From NCBI GenBank assembly GCA_934467435.1, contig CAKSLR010000019.1, forward strand, positions 1-18,801: DNA of 18,801 bases. Reading direction: 5' to 3'. Below the pieces are notes generated by a model, which worked only from the letters and a program-made list of their open reading frames with translations, was not told where the DNA came from and searched no databases. The first letter of the stretch is position 1. Every line of letters starts with the position of its first letter. This document shows, piece by piece, positions 7,468 to 15,220 of the stretch. The translations under genes were made by a program, and so were the position numbers. This DNA comes from an uncultured Eubacteriales bacterium. GTDB taxonomy: Bacteria; Bacillota; Clostridia; Oscillospirales; CAG-272.

Positions 7468-9444
7468 TTAATCCAGATAGCGGTCAATCGACTCCCGCAA
7501 ACGCAGGATAACCGTTTGCATACTCTCCCCTTCCACCTGGGCGCCGGCGACATCGTAATGCCCGCCGCCGTTCAGACTTTCAAGGATGAGTTGCACGTTG
7601 ATGCTGCCGTCCGACCGTGCGGAAATATGAATTTTATTGCCGATGGTCACACAGGCAAACGAGGCAAGCACGCCCTTGACCGTCAGAAGACGATCCGCCG
7701 CCTTTGCCGCGATGGTGCGGTACGAGGCATCGGCATCCCCATCCACATACGTGATAGCGATCTTTTCCCGGTAAATCAGAACATTGGTATGGAAGCGCGC
7801 CTCCTTCGTCAGATCCTGCACATCCGAGCGGAAGAGGTCGTTACTTTCCACCGGGCTGGCGCCCTCTCCGCGCAGGTAACGCGCGGCGCCGAAGGTACGG
7901 GTGCCCGTATTCCGGGTGAACTGTTTGGTATCGAGCAGAATCCCGCCGAGCATCAGTTCCGCCTCCTCTTTCAGAAGGTTCTTTGTCGTCATATGCTGCT
8001 CAAGAATCTCCGACATCAACTCGGAAGCGGATGAGGCGGAAGGTTCGATATACGCCACCACCGGCTCCCGCACAAATTCCTCGGTCTTGCGGTGATGGTC
8101 GATAATGACCACGTTCTGCACGTTCCGTATCAGTTCGGGACATTCCACGTGCGCCATATTATTGACATCCATCAAAATCAGCAGGGTATCGGGATGAATC
8201 AGTTCCATGCCCTCCGTGCCGCTGACAAATACATCCTCATAGTCCTCCACCCCCTCCAGTTTTTCAAAACAGGGGGCAAGGTTGGGGTCATCCCGGTTCA
8301 CCACGATATGCGGGTGTACCCCGCACAACCGGCAGAACCGCGCCATCCCGACCGAGGAGCCGAAAGAGTCAAAATCCCCGAACCGATGTCCCATGATCAG
8401 CACACTGTCCGTCCGCGCCATCAGGGTACTGAGCTCGTTTGCCACCACGCGCGAACGCACGCTGGAGTGTTTTTGCACCGCCTTGGTCTTACCGCCGAAG
8501 AAACGGTCGCCTACCTCCGAACGTACCACCGCCTGGTCGCCGCCGCGCTGCAACGCCATATCCAGCGCCGCCTGGGCGCTTGCCTCTTTTTCGGCAAGGG
8601 AAGCACCGGTTGCGGAAACTCCGATGGAAACGGTAATCGGCATTCCGTCGCCCACGCGCACCGACCGGACCCGATCCAGAACCTCAAAGCGGCTCTCCAT
8701 ACTCCGCTCCAGATGCGCCGTGTCAAAAAAGGCGATATATTTATCCTTCTCGTAGGCTTTCAGAACGCCGCCCATACCGTGAATCCAGGCATTGATCGCG
8801 TCTTCTGCCGCCGTGGCGGCGGTGCGGTACGCATCCTGCACGTACTGAAGGAGTTCCTCAATGTTATCAATGACGATATAGGCGACCGCCGCCGACTCCG
8901 CCTCATACAGCGCACGGAGTTGATACAGGTCGGTGCAGTCGGAAAACAGCACGAACCAAAGTTCTTTTTCTTTGCCGTTTACCCGGATACCCTCGTAGTG
9001 AAACAGGCGTTCCCCGATGGTTGCCACCGCACTCCCGTCCGACAGATTTTCGGGAGAGACGGCACAGACATCGTCAAGTTCGCACCCCACGACCAGATCC
9101 CGCCTGCCGACCATATCCACCAGCATCCGGTTGCACCAGCAGATATGCCCACCCTCATCACACAGCAGCGCCGGTTGATGAATGCCGGACACCACATCCT
9201 CCAGCGCATCTCCGAACGTCTCACGCAGCAGACGCCGGCTCTCCAAGCTCTCACTGCCAAGACGAAGCGCCGCGTAAATGAAAAGTGAGAACAAATAGAG
9301 AAAAGAACTGAGCAAAATGGCGTACCAGGTCAGCACGCCCTGCTCGGTAATCAGCCAGCCGCACGCGATGAGAAAAAAGATCGCGAGCGCCACGCAAACG
9401 CCGATATCCGGTCGCGTGGCGATCCGTTTTTGTTGCTTCTGCAT
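7468..9444 (-). CDS. gdpP: Cyclic-di-AMP phosphodiesterase GdpP (DHH-DHHA1)
   Basis: A 658-residue membrane protein that hydrolyses the second messenger c-di-AMP to pApA, influencing osmotic balance, cell-wall stress and beta-lactam tolerance. Order: two membrane helices (about 15-33 and 38-60), a PAS-like domain (about 80-165), a degenerate GGDEF domain (about 175-310, lacking GGDEF and ending in ITVSIGVS), then the DHH catalytic domain and DHHA1. Metal-binding residues are present: MGHRFGDFDSFG (His353, Asp357, Asp359), Asp426 in LMDVNN, DHH (449-451) and Asp505. DHHA1 has NGGGH (625-629). The domain order and length match B. subtilis GdpP (YybT). It lies between yybS and rplI, as in many Firmicutes. 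GGAAAGGG lies a few bases before the ATG. All expected catalytic residues are present, so it is probably active. Confidence 0.96.
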   Translation of the reverse strand: MQKQQKRIATRPDIGVCVALAIFFLIACGWLITEQGVLTWYAILLSSFLYLFSLFIYAALRLGSESLESRRLLRETFGDALEDVVSGIHQPALLCDEGGHICWCNRMLVDMVGRRDLVVGCELDDVCAVSPENLSDGSAVATIGERLFHYEGIRVNGKEKELWFVLFSDCTDLYQLRALYEAESAAVAYIVIDNIEELLQYVQDAYRTAATAAEDAINAWIHGMGGVLKAYEKDKYIAFFDTAHLERSMESRFEVLDRVRSVRVGDGMPITVSIGVSATGASLAEKEASAQAALDMALQRGGDQAVVRSEVGDRFFGGKTKAVQKHSSVRSRVVANELSTLMARTDSVLIMGHRFGDFDSFGSSVGMARFCRLCGVHPHIVVNRDDPNLAPCFEKLEGVEDYEDVFVSGTEGMELIHPDTLLILMDVNNMAHVECPELIRNVQNVVIIDHHRKTEEFVREPVVAYIEPSASSASELMSEILEQHMTTKNLLKEEAELMLGGILLDTKQFTRNTGTRTFGAARYLRGEGASPVESNDLFRSDVQDLTKEARFHTNVLIYREKIAITYVDGDADASYRTIAAKAADRLLTVKGVLASFACVTIGNKIHISARSDGSINVQLILESLNGGGHYDVAGAQVEGESMQTVILRLRESIDRYLD

Positions 9445-9466
9445 ACCTTACCCTTTCCGCGCCGCT

Positions 9467-10495
9467 TCAGGAATCCTTTTCCCGATGCGAGAGCGCGTTT
9501 TTGATGATAAAAACAGCATATACGATTGCCGAAATCAAAACCACATAAGCAAAATAGAACAACACAAACAGCACAAGCAGCGCAAGGAAAAGCACAAAGT
9601 CAAAGGGGCGCCGTGAGAGCCGTCTGACCCACCCGAAAATCCGCGGCAGCGCATAGACCGCGCCGAGCGCCAGCACCGGTGTCAACACGATGGCACCGTT
9701 CAGCACGGAAAGGTAAAAGGGAGAGGAGAAATCCTGCCACAGGACCGCTGCCGGCAAAAGGCAGAGAAATGCACCGGCATAAACCGGGCTGACACGGTAC
9801 GCCGCCATCCGGCTGAGGGAACGCCCCCGCAGAATCACAGCAAGCAGATCCAGCACATACGTGGTGGCAAGGGAAAGGAAAAAGAGCGAAAGAAGCCCGA
9901 GGGCTGGCAGTACCGACATACCGCGCAGCACCAACGTTTTGACATCGGCTTCGGCAGGCAATTCATAACTTTTCCCCAGTTTCTCATAAAGCGCCGCCGT
10001 AGTCCGGTAGGACTGCATCATCCGATCGCACATCTCATCTGCCAGCGCATCCAGCTGCCCGCGCAGATAAGCAAACATATCCGCGCTGCCGGCATCCCGC
10101 GCCACGGTGTAAAGCAGCAGCAAAAGGGAGAGCAACGTGCCGGTAAGCATGACAGCAGAAAGGCAGGAGATTGCGGACGCGCGGTTCTCCCCCCGCCGCA
10201 CGCACCGGGCAAGAACATACCCGGCAGGGGCAATCAGCAACACCAGCAGCACAGCAAAAAGACCGCGTGAAACTGCGCCGGCAAGCAAGACCCCAAACCC
10301 CACCGGCAGTGCGCAAAGCACCGTGGGAAGAGACAAAAGTAGCAGCGCCGCCTGCCCCGCAACGGCGGGAACCAGGCAAAGGAAATAGAGTGTCAGGCTG
10401 CCCGATGCGCAAAGGGAGCAAAGCAGGACAGAGAGCACGCAAAAAACAAACAGCCCCGCCGGTAAGGTACCGTTTTTTTTCCGTTTTTCCGACAT
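9467..10495 (-). CDS. yybS: DUF2232 multi-pass membrane protein (YybS-like)
   Basis: A 342-residue, very hydrophobic protein with about eight membrane segments and a charged loop near the middle (containing LADEMCDRMMQSYRTTAAL). Hydropathy, length and above all position match YybS (DUF2232), which precedes gdpP-rplI-dnaB in many Firmicutes. Its function is not established; some DUF2232 proteins resemble the S component of ECF transporters, but I see no proof of transport here. The start is chosen at the ATG at 10495, which has GAGAGGG seven bases upstream. ATGs further upstream (10522 and 10621) are less likely: 10522 lies about 4 bases after the predicted transcription start, and 10621 lies upstream of the promoter. 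It is the first gene of the operon. Confidence 0.85.
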   Translation of the reverse strand: MSEKRKKNGTLPAGLFVFCVLSVLLCSLCASGSLTLYFLCLVPAVAGQAALLLLSLPTVLCALPVGFGVLLAGAVSRGLFAVLLVLLIAPAGYVLARCVRRGENRASAISCLSAVMLTGTLLSLLLLLYTVARDAGSADMFAYLRGQLDALADEMCDRMMQSYRTTAALYEKLGKSYELPAEADVKTLVLRGMSVLPALGLLSLFFLSLATTYVLDLLAVILRGRSLSRMAAYRVSPVYAGAFLCLLPAAVLWQDFSSPFYLSVLNGAIVLTPVLALGAVYALPRIFGWVRRLSRRPFDFVLFLALLVLFVLFYFAYVVLISAIVYAVFIIKNALSHREKDS

Positions 10496-10532
10496 AGCGG
10501 CACCCTCTCCCCTCTTTTTCATGATTGTACCT

Positions 10533-10561
10533 ATTATAGCAGATGGCGACCGATTTGTAAA
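10533..10561 (-). promoter_or_regulatory. Sigma-A promoter of the yybS-gdpP-rplI-dnaB-tilS-ftsH operon
   Basis: On the minus strand TTTACA (10556-10561) and a perfect TATAAT (10533-10538) are separated by exactly 17 bases. An extended -10 TG lies one base before TATAAT. The predicted start is near 10526, giving a leader of about 30 bases with the SD for the ATG at 10495. No other good promoter is seen inside the operon. Confidence 0.88.
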
Positions 10562-10615
10562 CAGGAAAAAGAAAACTTTCTTTCGCCGCGGCGCCTTCGA
10601 TTTGCAAAAAACGCC

Positions 10616-10644
10616 TTGCAATCCGCAGGTTTTTGGTGTAAAAT
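10616..10644 (+). promoter_or_regulatory. Sigma-A promoter of recG-rarA
   Basis: TTGCAA (10616-10621), a 17-base spacer and TAAAAT (10639-10644) match the sigma-A consensus well. The predicted start is near 10651, just before the recG SD (GGGAGG, 10660-10665). It is divergent from the yybS promoter; the two -35 boxes are 54 bases apart. Confidence 0.8.
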
Positions 10645-10674
10645 AAGAAAAACGAGGAAGGGAGGACGTTTCCT

Positions 10675-12822
10675 ACGGAAAACCTGACCAAAAGCAGCCC
10701 CGTTTCCCTTTTACCCGGGGTTGGCGAAAAGCGGGCAGCCGCCTTTGCCCGCATGGGAATAGAAACCCTTTGGGATCTTTTGCTGCACTTTCCCCGCGCA
10801 TATGAAGACCGCGGCAACGTCCGCCCGCTCATGGAAGTCGGGGACGGAGAGATCGGCTCGTTTGTGCTGACCGTGGCATGCGAGGCGCGCACCGCCCTCA
10901 TCCGCCGCGGGATGCAGGTTACCAAATTCCGTGCCTGCGACGCATCGGGCAGCGCGGAGATCGTATTCTTCAACCAACCGTACCTGCGGGATGTCTTTCA
11001 TACGGGGGCGGTTTTTCGGTTTTACGGGAAACTCTCCCGCGCGCACCGCGCATCCCGGCTGACTTCCCCTGCCTACGAGCCGCTGCGCCCGGGTGAAATG
11101 CTGCCCGATCTGATTCCGAAATACGGACTCTCGGACGGGCTGACGCAAAAATCCGTTCAGAGTGCGGTATCGGGCGCGCTGCGGGCGCTGCTGCCTGCCC
11201 TGCCCGACTATCTGCCGGAAGAGATCCGCCGCGCCCGTGAATTTCCCGTTCTTTCTTACGCCCTTGAAAACATTCATGCCCCGCGCGACCGGGAAGCACT
11301 CGCCCGCGCCCTGCGGCGGACGGTGTTTGATGAATTATATTGTTTTTCCCTCGGCATTGCCGAGAGTCGCCTGCGGCGGCAGGGGGAGCACTCGCTTCCC
11401 TGCCCGCCCGCCGATCTTGCCCCCTTTCTTTCCCTGCTCCCCTACCGTCTGACGGCAGCGCAGGAACGCGTGCTTTCCGAAATCCGCGCCGACATGGCGG
11501 GGGGAGACCGCCCCGCCATGAACCGGTTGCTGGTGGGCGACGTGGGCAGTGGCAAAACCGTTTGTGCAGCGGGCGCCATTTATACCGCCGTGCGCGGGGG
11601 ATATCAGGCTGCCCTGATGGTGCCGACCGAAATCCTGGCGCGGCAGCATGCGGGCGACCTTGCCCCGCTGTTTGAAAAACTCGGCATCCGCACCGCCCTG
11701 CTGCTGGGCGCCACCCCGCAAAAAGAACGCCGCGCCACCCTTGCCGCCGTGGCGGCGGGAGAGGTGGATGTTCTGATCGGCACGCACGCCCTGCTCGGGG
11801 ACGGGGTGCGGTTTTGCCGCCTGGGGCTGACGGTGACCGATGAGCAGCACCGGTTCGGCGTTCGGCAACGCGCCCGCCTTTCCCAGAAGCAGACGGGGGC
11901 GCACCTCCTTGTCATGAGTGCCACTCCCATTCCCCGTACACTGGCACTGACCGTTTACGGTGACCTGGATATTTCCCGCATTGACGAAATGCCGAAGGGA
12001 CGGCAGCGGGTCTCCACCTATGTGGTGGACGAAGGGTACCGCGACCGGCTGAACGGCTTCATCCGCCGCCAGGTGCAAGAGGGCGGGCAGGTCTATATTG
12101 TCTGCCCGGCAGTGGAAGAACAGGAAGCGGAGGAAAACGAGGAAGGAGATCTGCCCCTCACTTCCCTTGCCCTTACTGCAGGGTACCACGAGGAACAGCC
12201 GCCCCTGAAGGCGGCAACCACCTATGCTGCCAATCTGCGGGAAACGGTGTTTCCCGACTTGCGGGTGGATTTTGTGCACGGCAAAATGAAAAGTTCGGAG
12301 AAAGAGGATGTCATGCGCCGCTTTGCGGCGGGCGAGATCGATATTTTAGTATCCACGACGGTGATTGAAGTCGGGGTCAACGTGCCGCGCGCCAGCCTGA
12401 TGGTGGTGGAAAACGCAGAACGGTTCGGACTTTCGCAGCTCCACCAACTCCGCGGACGGGTCGGGCGCGGCAACCGCAAGTCTTACTGCGTACTGGTCTC
12501 CGATGCAAAGGGCGAGAGTGCCAAAGCGCGCCTTGAGGTCATGCGCACGACCTACGACGGCTACGCCATTGCCGAAAAGGACTTAGAGCAGCGCGGCCCC
12601 GGTGACTTTTTTGCCGCCGCCGGGCAAACCGGGTTGCGTCAGAGCGGCGGGCTTTCCCTGCGCCTTGCCTGCCTTTGCAGTGACGAAGGACTGATGCAGG
12701 AGGCGGCATCGGATGCCCGCGCGACCCTTGCGCGCGACCCCGATCTTTCCCTGCCCGAACATGCCGCCCTGCGCGCAGAGGTACGGCGTCTGTTTACCGT
12801 ACAGGAGGGTACCATTTCCTGA
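10675..12822 (+). CDS. recG: ATP-dependent DNA helicase RecG, apparent ACG start
   Basis: A superfamily 2 helicase that reverses stalled replication forks and moves Holliday junctions. Family motifs, numbered from the first ATG at 10753: wedge/OB-fold domain (about 20-110), Walker A GDVGSGKT (262-269), DEQH (363-366), SATPIPRT, VSTTVIEVGVNVP and QLRGRVGRG (565-573). Coding clearly begins before 10753: the upstream frame reads VSLLPGVGEKRAAAFAR, the conserved RecG N-terminal helix-hairpin region. From the stop at 10639 to 10753 there is no in-frame ATG, GTG or TTG. The strong SD GGGAGG (10660-10665) is 9 bases before an ACG at 10675, which I take as the start (715 residues); CTG at 10684 is less well placed. 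An acidic insertion of roughly 25 residues lies in the second helicase domain after IVCPAVEE. rarA follows 18 bases on. Confidence 0.95.
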   Translation, partial: TENLTKSSPVSLLPGVGEKRAAAFARMGIETLWDLLLHFPRAYEDRGNVRPLMEVGDGEIGSFVLTVACEARTALIRRGMQVTKFRACDASGSAEIVFFNQPYLRDVFHTGAVFRFYGKLSRAHRASRLTSPAYEPLRPGEMLPDLIPKYGLSDGLTQKSVQSAVSGALRALLPALPDYLPEEIRRAREFPVLSYALENIHAPRDREALARALRRTVFDELYCFSLGIAESRLRRQGEHSLPCPPADLAPFLSLLPYRLTAAQERVLSEIRADMAGGDRPAMNRLLVGDVGSGKTVCAAGAIYTAVRGGYQAALMVPTEILARQHAGDLAPLFEKLGIRTALLLGATPQKERRATLAAVAAGEVDVLIGTHALLGDGVRFCRLGLTVTDEQHRFGVRQRARLSQKQTGAHLLVMSATPIPRTLALTVYGDLDISRIDEMPKGRQRVSTYVVDEGYRDRLNGFIRRQVQEGGQVYIVCPAVEEQEAEENEEGDLPLTSLALTAGYHEEQPPLKAATTYAANLRETVFPDLRVDFVHGKMKSSEKEDVMRRFAAGEIDILVSTTVIEVGVNVPRASLMVVENAERFGLSQLHQLRGRVGRGNRKSYCVLVSDAKGESAKARLEVMRTTYDGYAIAEKDLEQRGPGDFFAAAGQTGLRQSGGLSLRLACLCSDEGLMQEAASDARATLARDPDLSLPEHAALRAEVRRLFTVQEGTIS

Positions 12823-12840
12823 CCGAAAGGAGCGCTTTTC

Positions 12841-14085
12841 ATGAAAAATCAACCGCTTGCCGACCGCCTGCGCCCGAAGACCCTTGACGACATGGTGGGG
12901 CAACGCCACCTGGTAGGAGAACGCGGGATTCTGCGCCGCCTGCTGGACGCGGGACGCTTTACCAACATGATTTTCAGCGGTCCGCCCGGCACGGGCAAAA
13001 CAACCGCCGCCAACATCATTGCCTCACGCTGCGGGATGCCGTTGTATTGCCTGAATGCCACGACCGCCTCACTCTCCGATGTCAAGGAGATTGCCTCCTC
13101 TACTTCCAATGTGTTCGGCGCGGGCGGCATTCTCCTGTATCTCGACGAAATTCAGTATTTCAACCGCAAGCAGCAGCAATCGCTGCTGGAATATATGGAG
13201 GACGGTCGCATTACGCTGATTGCCTCCACCACCGAGAACCCCTATGCCACCATCTACTCCGCGTTGGTTTCGCGCTCTTCGGTCTTTGTGTTCAAGCCGG
13301 TCGGTGCCGCGGAGTGTCTGCCCGCCATGCGGCGGGGGCTCTCGCTGCTGAACGAAGAAAATCACACCGAAAAGACTGCAAGTGACGAAACGCTGACCGC
13401 CATCGCCGCCCGTGCGGGCGGCGATGTGCGCTGCGCTCTCGGCATTCTGGAAAACGCCTATTACGTGGCGGAAGGGGAGATTATCCCCTCTGCCATTGAC
13501 GAACTTGCCCCGACGCTGGCAGGCGGCTACGATCTTTCGGGCGATGTGCACTACGACCTGCTCTCCGGGTTGCAAAAATCCATCCGCGGTTCCGACCCCG
13601 ATGCCGCCGTATTTTATCTTGCCAAAATTCTGGCGGGCGGGGATATTCTTTCCGCCTGCCGCCGCCTGCAGGTCATTGCCAGTGAAGATATCGGGCAGGC
13701 ATACCCCCTTGCCGCCGTGGTCACCCGGTCGTGTACGGAAAGCGCAAAGGATCTCGGCCTGCCGGAGGCTGCCATTCCGCTGGCCAATGCCACCGTATTG
13801 CTTGCCACCGCGCCGAAATCAAACAGCGCCTACCTTGCCTACGCCGCAGCGGCGGAAGACGTGGCAGCGGGGCGGGGCGTCGTACCGCCCGTTCCCCTGC
13901 GGGCACCACTGTACCGCGGCTACCGCTACCCGCACGACTACGAAAATCATTATGTCCGGCAGCAATACCTGCCGGATGACCTGAAGGACCGCCATTATTT
14001 CACGTTTGGGGAAAGCAAGACCGAGCAGGCTGCGCGCGCCTATTACGAAATGATTCGTTCCGCCCCCGAAAAGAAACGAAAATAA
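12841..14085 (+). CDS. rarA: Replication-associated recombination protein A (RarA/MgsA)
   Basis: A 414-residue AAA+ ATPase related to clamp loaders and RuvB that acts at stalled or gapped replication forks. Visible parts: Walker A GPPGTGKTT (47-55), Walker B LLYLDEIQ (98-105, Gln where many homologues have His), sensor 1 STTENP (129-134), arginine finger SR (144-145), then the C-terminal tetramerisation domain with YDLLSGLQKSIRGSD, ASEDIGQAYP and YRYPHDYENHYVRQQYLP. The length is slightly short of E. coli RarA, as usual in Firmicutes. AAAGGAG sits 8 bases before the ATG. It lies 18 bases after recG, so both are probably co-transcribed and serve fork repair. No clear terminator follows. Confidence 0.95.
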   Translation: MKNQPLADRLRPKTLDDMVGQRHLVGERGILRRLLDAGRFTNMIFSGPPGTGKTTAANIIASRCGMPLYCLNATTASLSDVKEIASSTSNVFGAGGILLYLDEIQYFNRKQQQSLLEYMEDGRITLIASTTENPYATIYSALVSRSSVFVFKPVGAAECLPAMRRGLSLLNEENHTEKTASDETLTAIAARAGGDVRCALGILENAYYVAEGEIIPSAIDELAPTLAGGYDLSGDVHYDLLSGLQKSIRGSDPDAAVFYLAKILAGGDILSACRRLQVIASEDIGQAYPLAAVVTRSCTESAKDLGLPEAAIPLANATVLLATAPKSNSAYLAYAAAAEDVAAGRGVVPPVPLRAPLYRGYRYPHDYENHYVRQQYLPDDLKDRHYFTFGESKTEQAARAYYEMIRSAPEKKRK

Positions 14086-14114
14086 GAAAAGAGCGATTGG
14101 TTTTTGCTTTTGAT

Positions 14115-14143
14115 TTGACTTTTTCGACAATTTGTGATACAAT
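14115..14143 (+). promoter_or_regulatory. Sigma-A promoter of the lipid kinase-comEC unit
   Basis: TTGACT (14115-14120), a 17-base spacer and TACAAT (14138-14143), with an extended -10 TG at 14135-14136. The site lies in an AT-rich gap just before the kinase gene and after rarA. Confidence 0.88.
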
Positions 14144-14182
14144 ATGCTCTAATGTAAAAAGCGGAGAATGAAGGAGCAAAAC

Positions 14183-15142
14183 GTGATTTACCATTTTCTG
14201 ATCAACCCGGCGGCGGGCAAGGGCAACCTGATTGACACGCTGGAAAAGAAGGTCCGGCGGGTGTGTGACGCACGCGGGGTGGACTATCGCGTTCACCGCA
14301 CCACAAGGCAGGGGGATGCCACTGCCTATGTCCGCACCGCGCTCGAAGAGACGGACGAGCGGCAGCGCTTTTTTGCCTGCGGCGGTGACGGCACGCTGTG
14401 CGAAGCGATTAACGGAGCGCCGGCAGGAGATGCACGCGCGGAGTTCGGCGTCATTCCGATCGGCACCGGCAATGACTTTGCCCGCAACTTTACTGCCCCC
14501 GAATCTTTTTTCGATATAGAAAAACAACTGAACGGTACCGCGGTTGCGCTGGACGCGCTCGCCTACAACGACCGCTACGCCCTGAATATGATCAACATCG
14601 GCTTTGACTGCAACGTGGTGAAAAAAACGGGGCAGATCAAGCGCAGCCCGCTGATTCCCACCGGGCTCGCTTATATCGCGGGGGTCGGCATTACGCTATG
14701 CAAGCCCTTCGGCACGCCCATGCACATTACGCTGGGAGACGGCACCGAGATAAAGGAGGCGCTCCTGCTCTCCGCGATTGCGAACGGTGCTTACTGCGGC
14801 GGCGGTTTCCGTGCGGCGCCCCGTGCTTCTCTGACCGACGGGCTGCTGGATCTCTGCCTGATCCGCAAGGTATCCCGGGTGAAATTTCTGCGGCTCGTCA
14901 GTTCTTACCGGGCGGGCACCCATTTAGAGAATCCGCTGTGTCGTGACGTGATCCGTTACTATCAGACCCCGTCGGTTCATTTTGCGTTTGAAGAACCCGT
15001 GTCCATCTGCGTGGACGGGGAGATTGAAATGACCGACCATGTCGAGATCCGTGCCGTTCAGGCGGCATTTACCTTTTCGCTGCCGGCAGGTTCCGTCCTG
15101 CAGGAAGGGGCAGCGGACGCTGCCGAACCGGCAACGGTATAA
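14183..15142 (+). CDS. Diacylglycerol kinase-like lipid kinase (YegS/DgkB family)
   Basis: A protein of about 319 residues of the DAGK catalytic family, which phosphorylates diacylglycerol or a related lipid with ATP at the inner face of the membrane and in Gram-positives helps recycle lipid left by lipoteichoic acid synthesis. Motifs: LINPAAGKG near the N-terminus, GGDGT (about 67-71) for nucleotide binding, PIGTGNDFARN (about 92-102), the ANGAYCGGGFRAAP segment and CVDGE (about 276-280). The GTG at 14183 has an ideal AAGGAG 6 bases upstream and gives the usual short N-terminus; the ATG at 14168, five codons earlier, has its SD only 2 bases away. Its own strong promoter lies just upstream and comEC follows by 78 bases. 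The lipid substrate cannot be read from sequence. Confidence 0.9.
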   Translation: MIYHFLINPAAGKGNLIDTLEKKVRRVCDARGVDYRVHRTTRQGDATAYVRTALEETDERQRFFACGGDGTLCEAINGAPAGDARAEFGVIPIGTGNDFARNFTAPESFFDIEKQLNGTAVALDALAYNDRYALNMINIGFDCNVVKKTGQIKRSPLIPTGLAYIAGVGITLCKPFGTPMHITLGDGTEIKEALLLSAIANGAYCGGGFRAAPRASLTDGLLDLCLIRKVSRVKFLRLVSSYRAGTHLENPLCRDVIRYYQTPSVHFAFEEPVSICVDGEIEMTDHVEIRAVQAAFTFSLPAGSVLQEGAADAAEPATV

Positions 15143-15220
15143 AAAATCGCCGGGGCGCCGGGGTTTGCGCCTGATCGAAAGAACCCCGAAACAGCATTTG
15201 CAGGGCAATGGGAGGGATGG

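Noticed and set aside
8092..9288. A 398-codon plus-strand frame opposite gdpP
   Set aside because: It is a shadow of gdpP, whose catalytic residues are all present on the minus strand.
11335..12279. A 314-codon antisense frame inside recG
   Set aside because: It is codon-aligned with recG and shows no SD or recognisable domain.
15159..15188. A 7-bp stem CGGGGTT / AACCCCG between the lipid kinase and comEC as a terminator
   Set aside because: The loop is 16 bases and no T tract follows, so termination is unlikely and comEC is probably co-transcribed.
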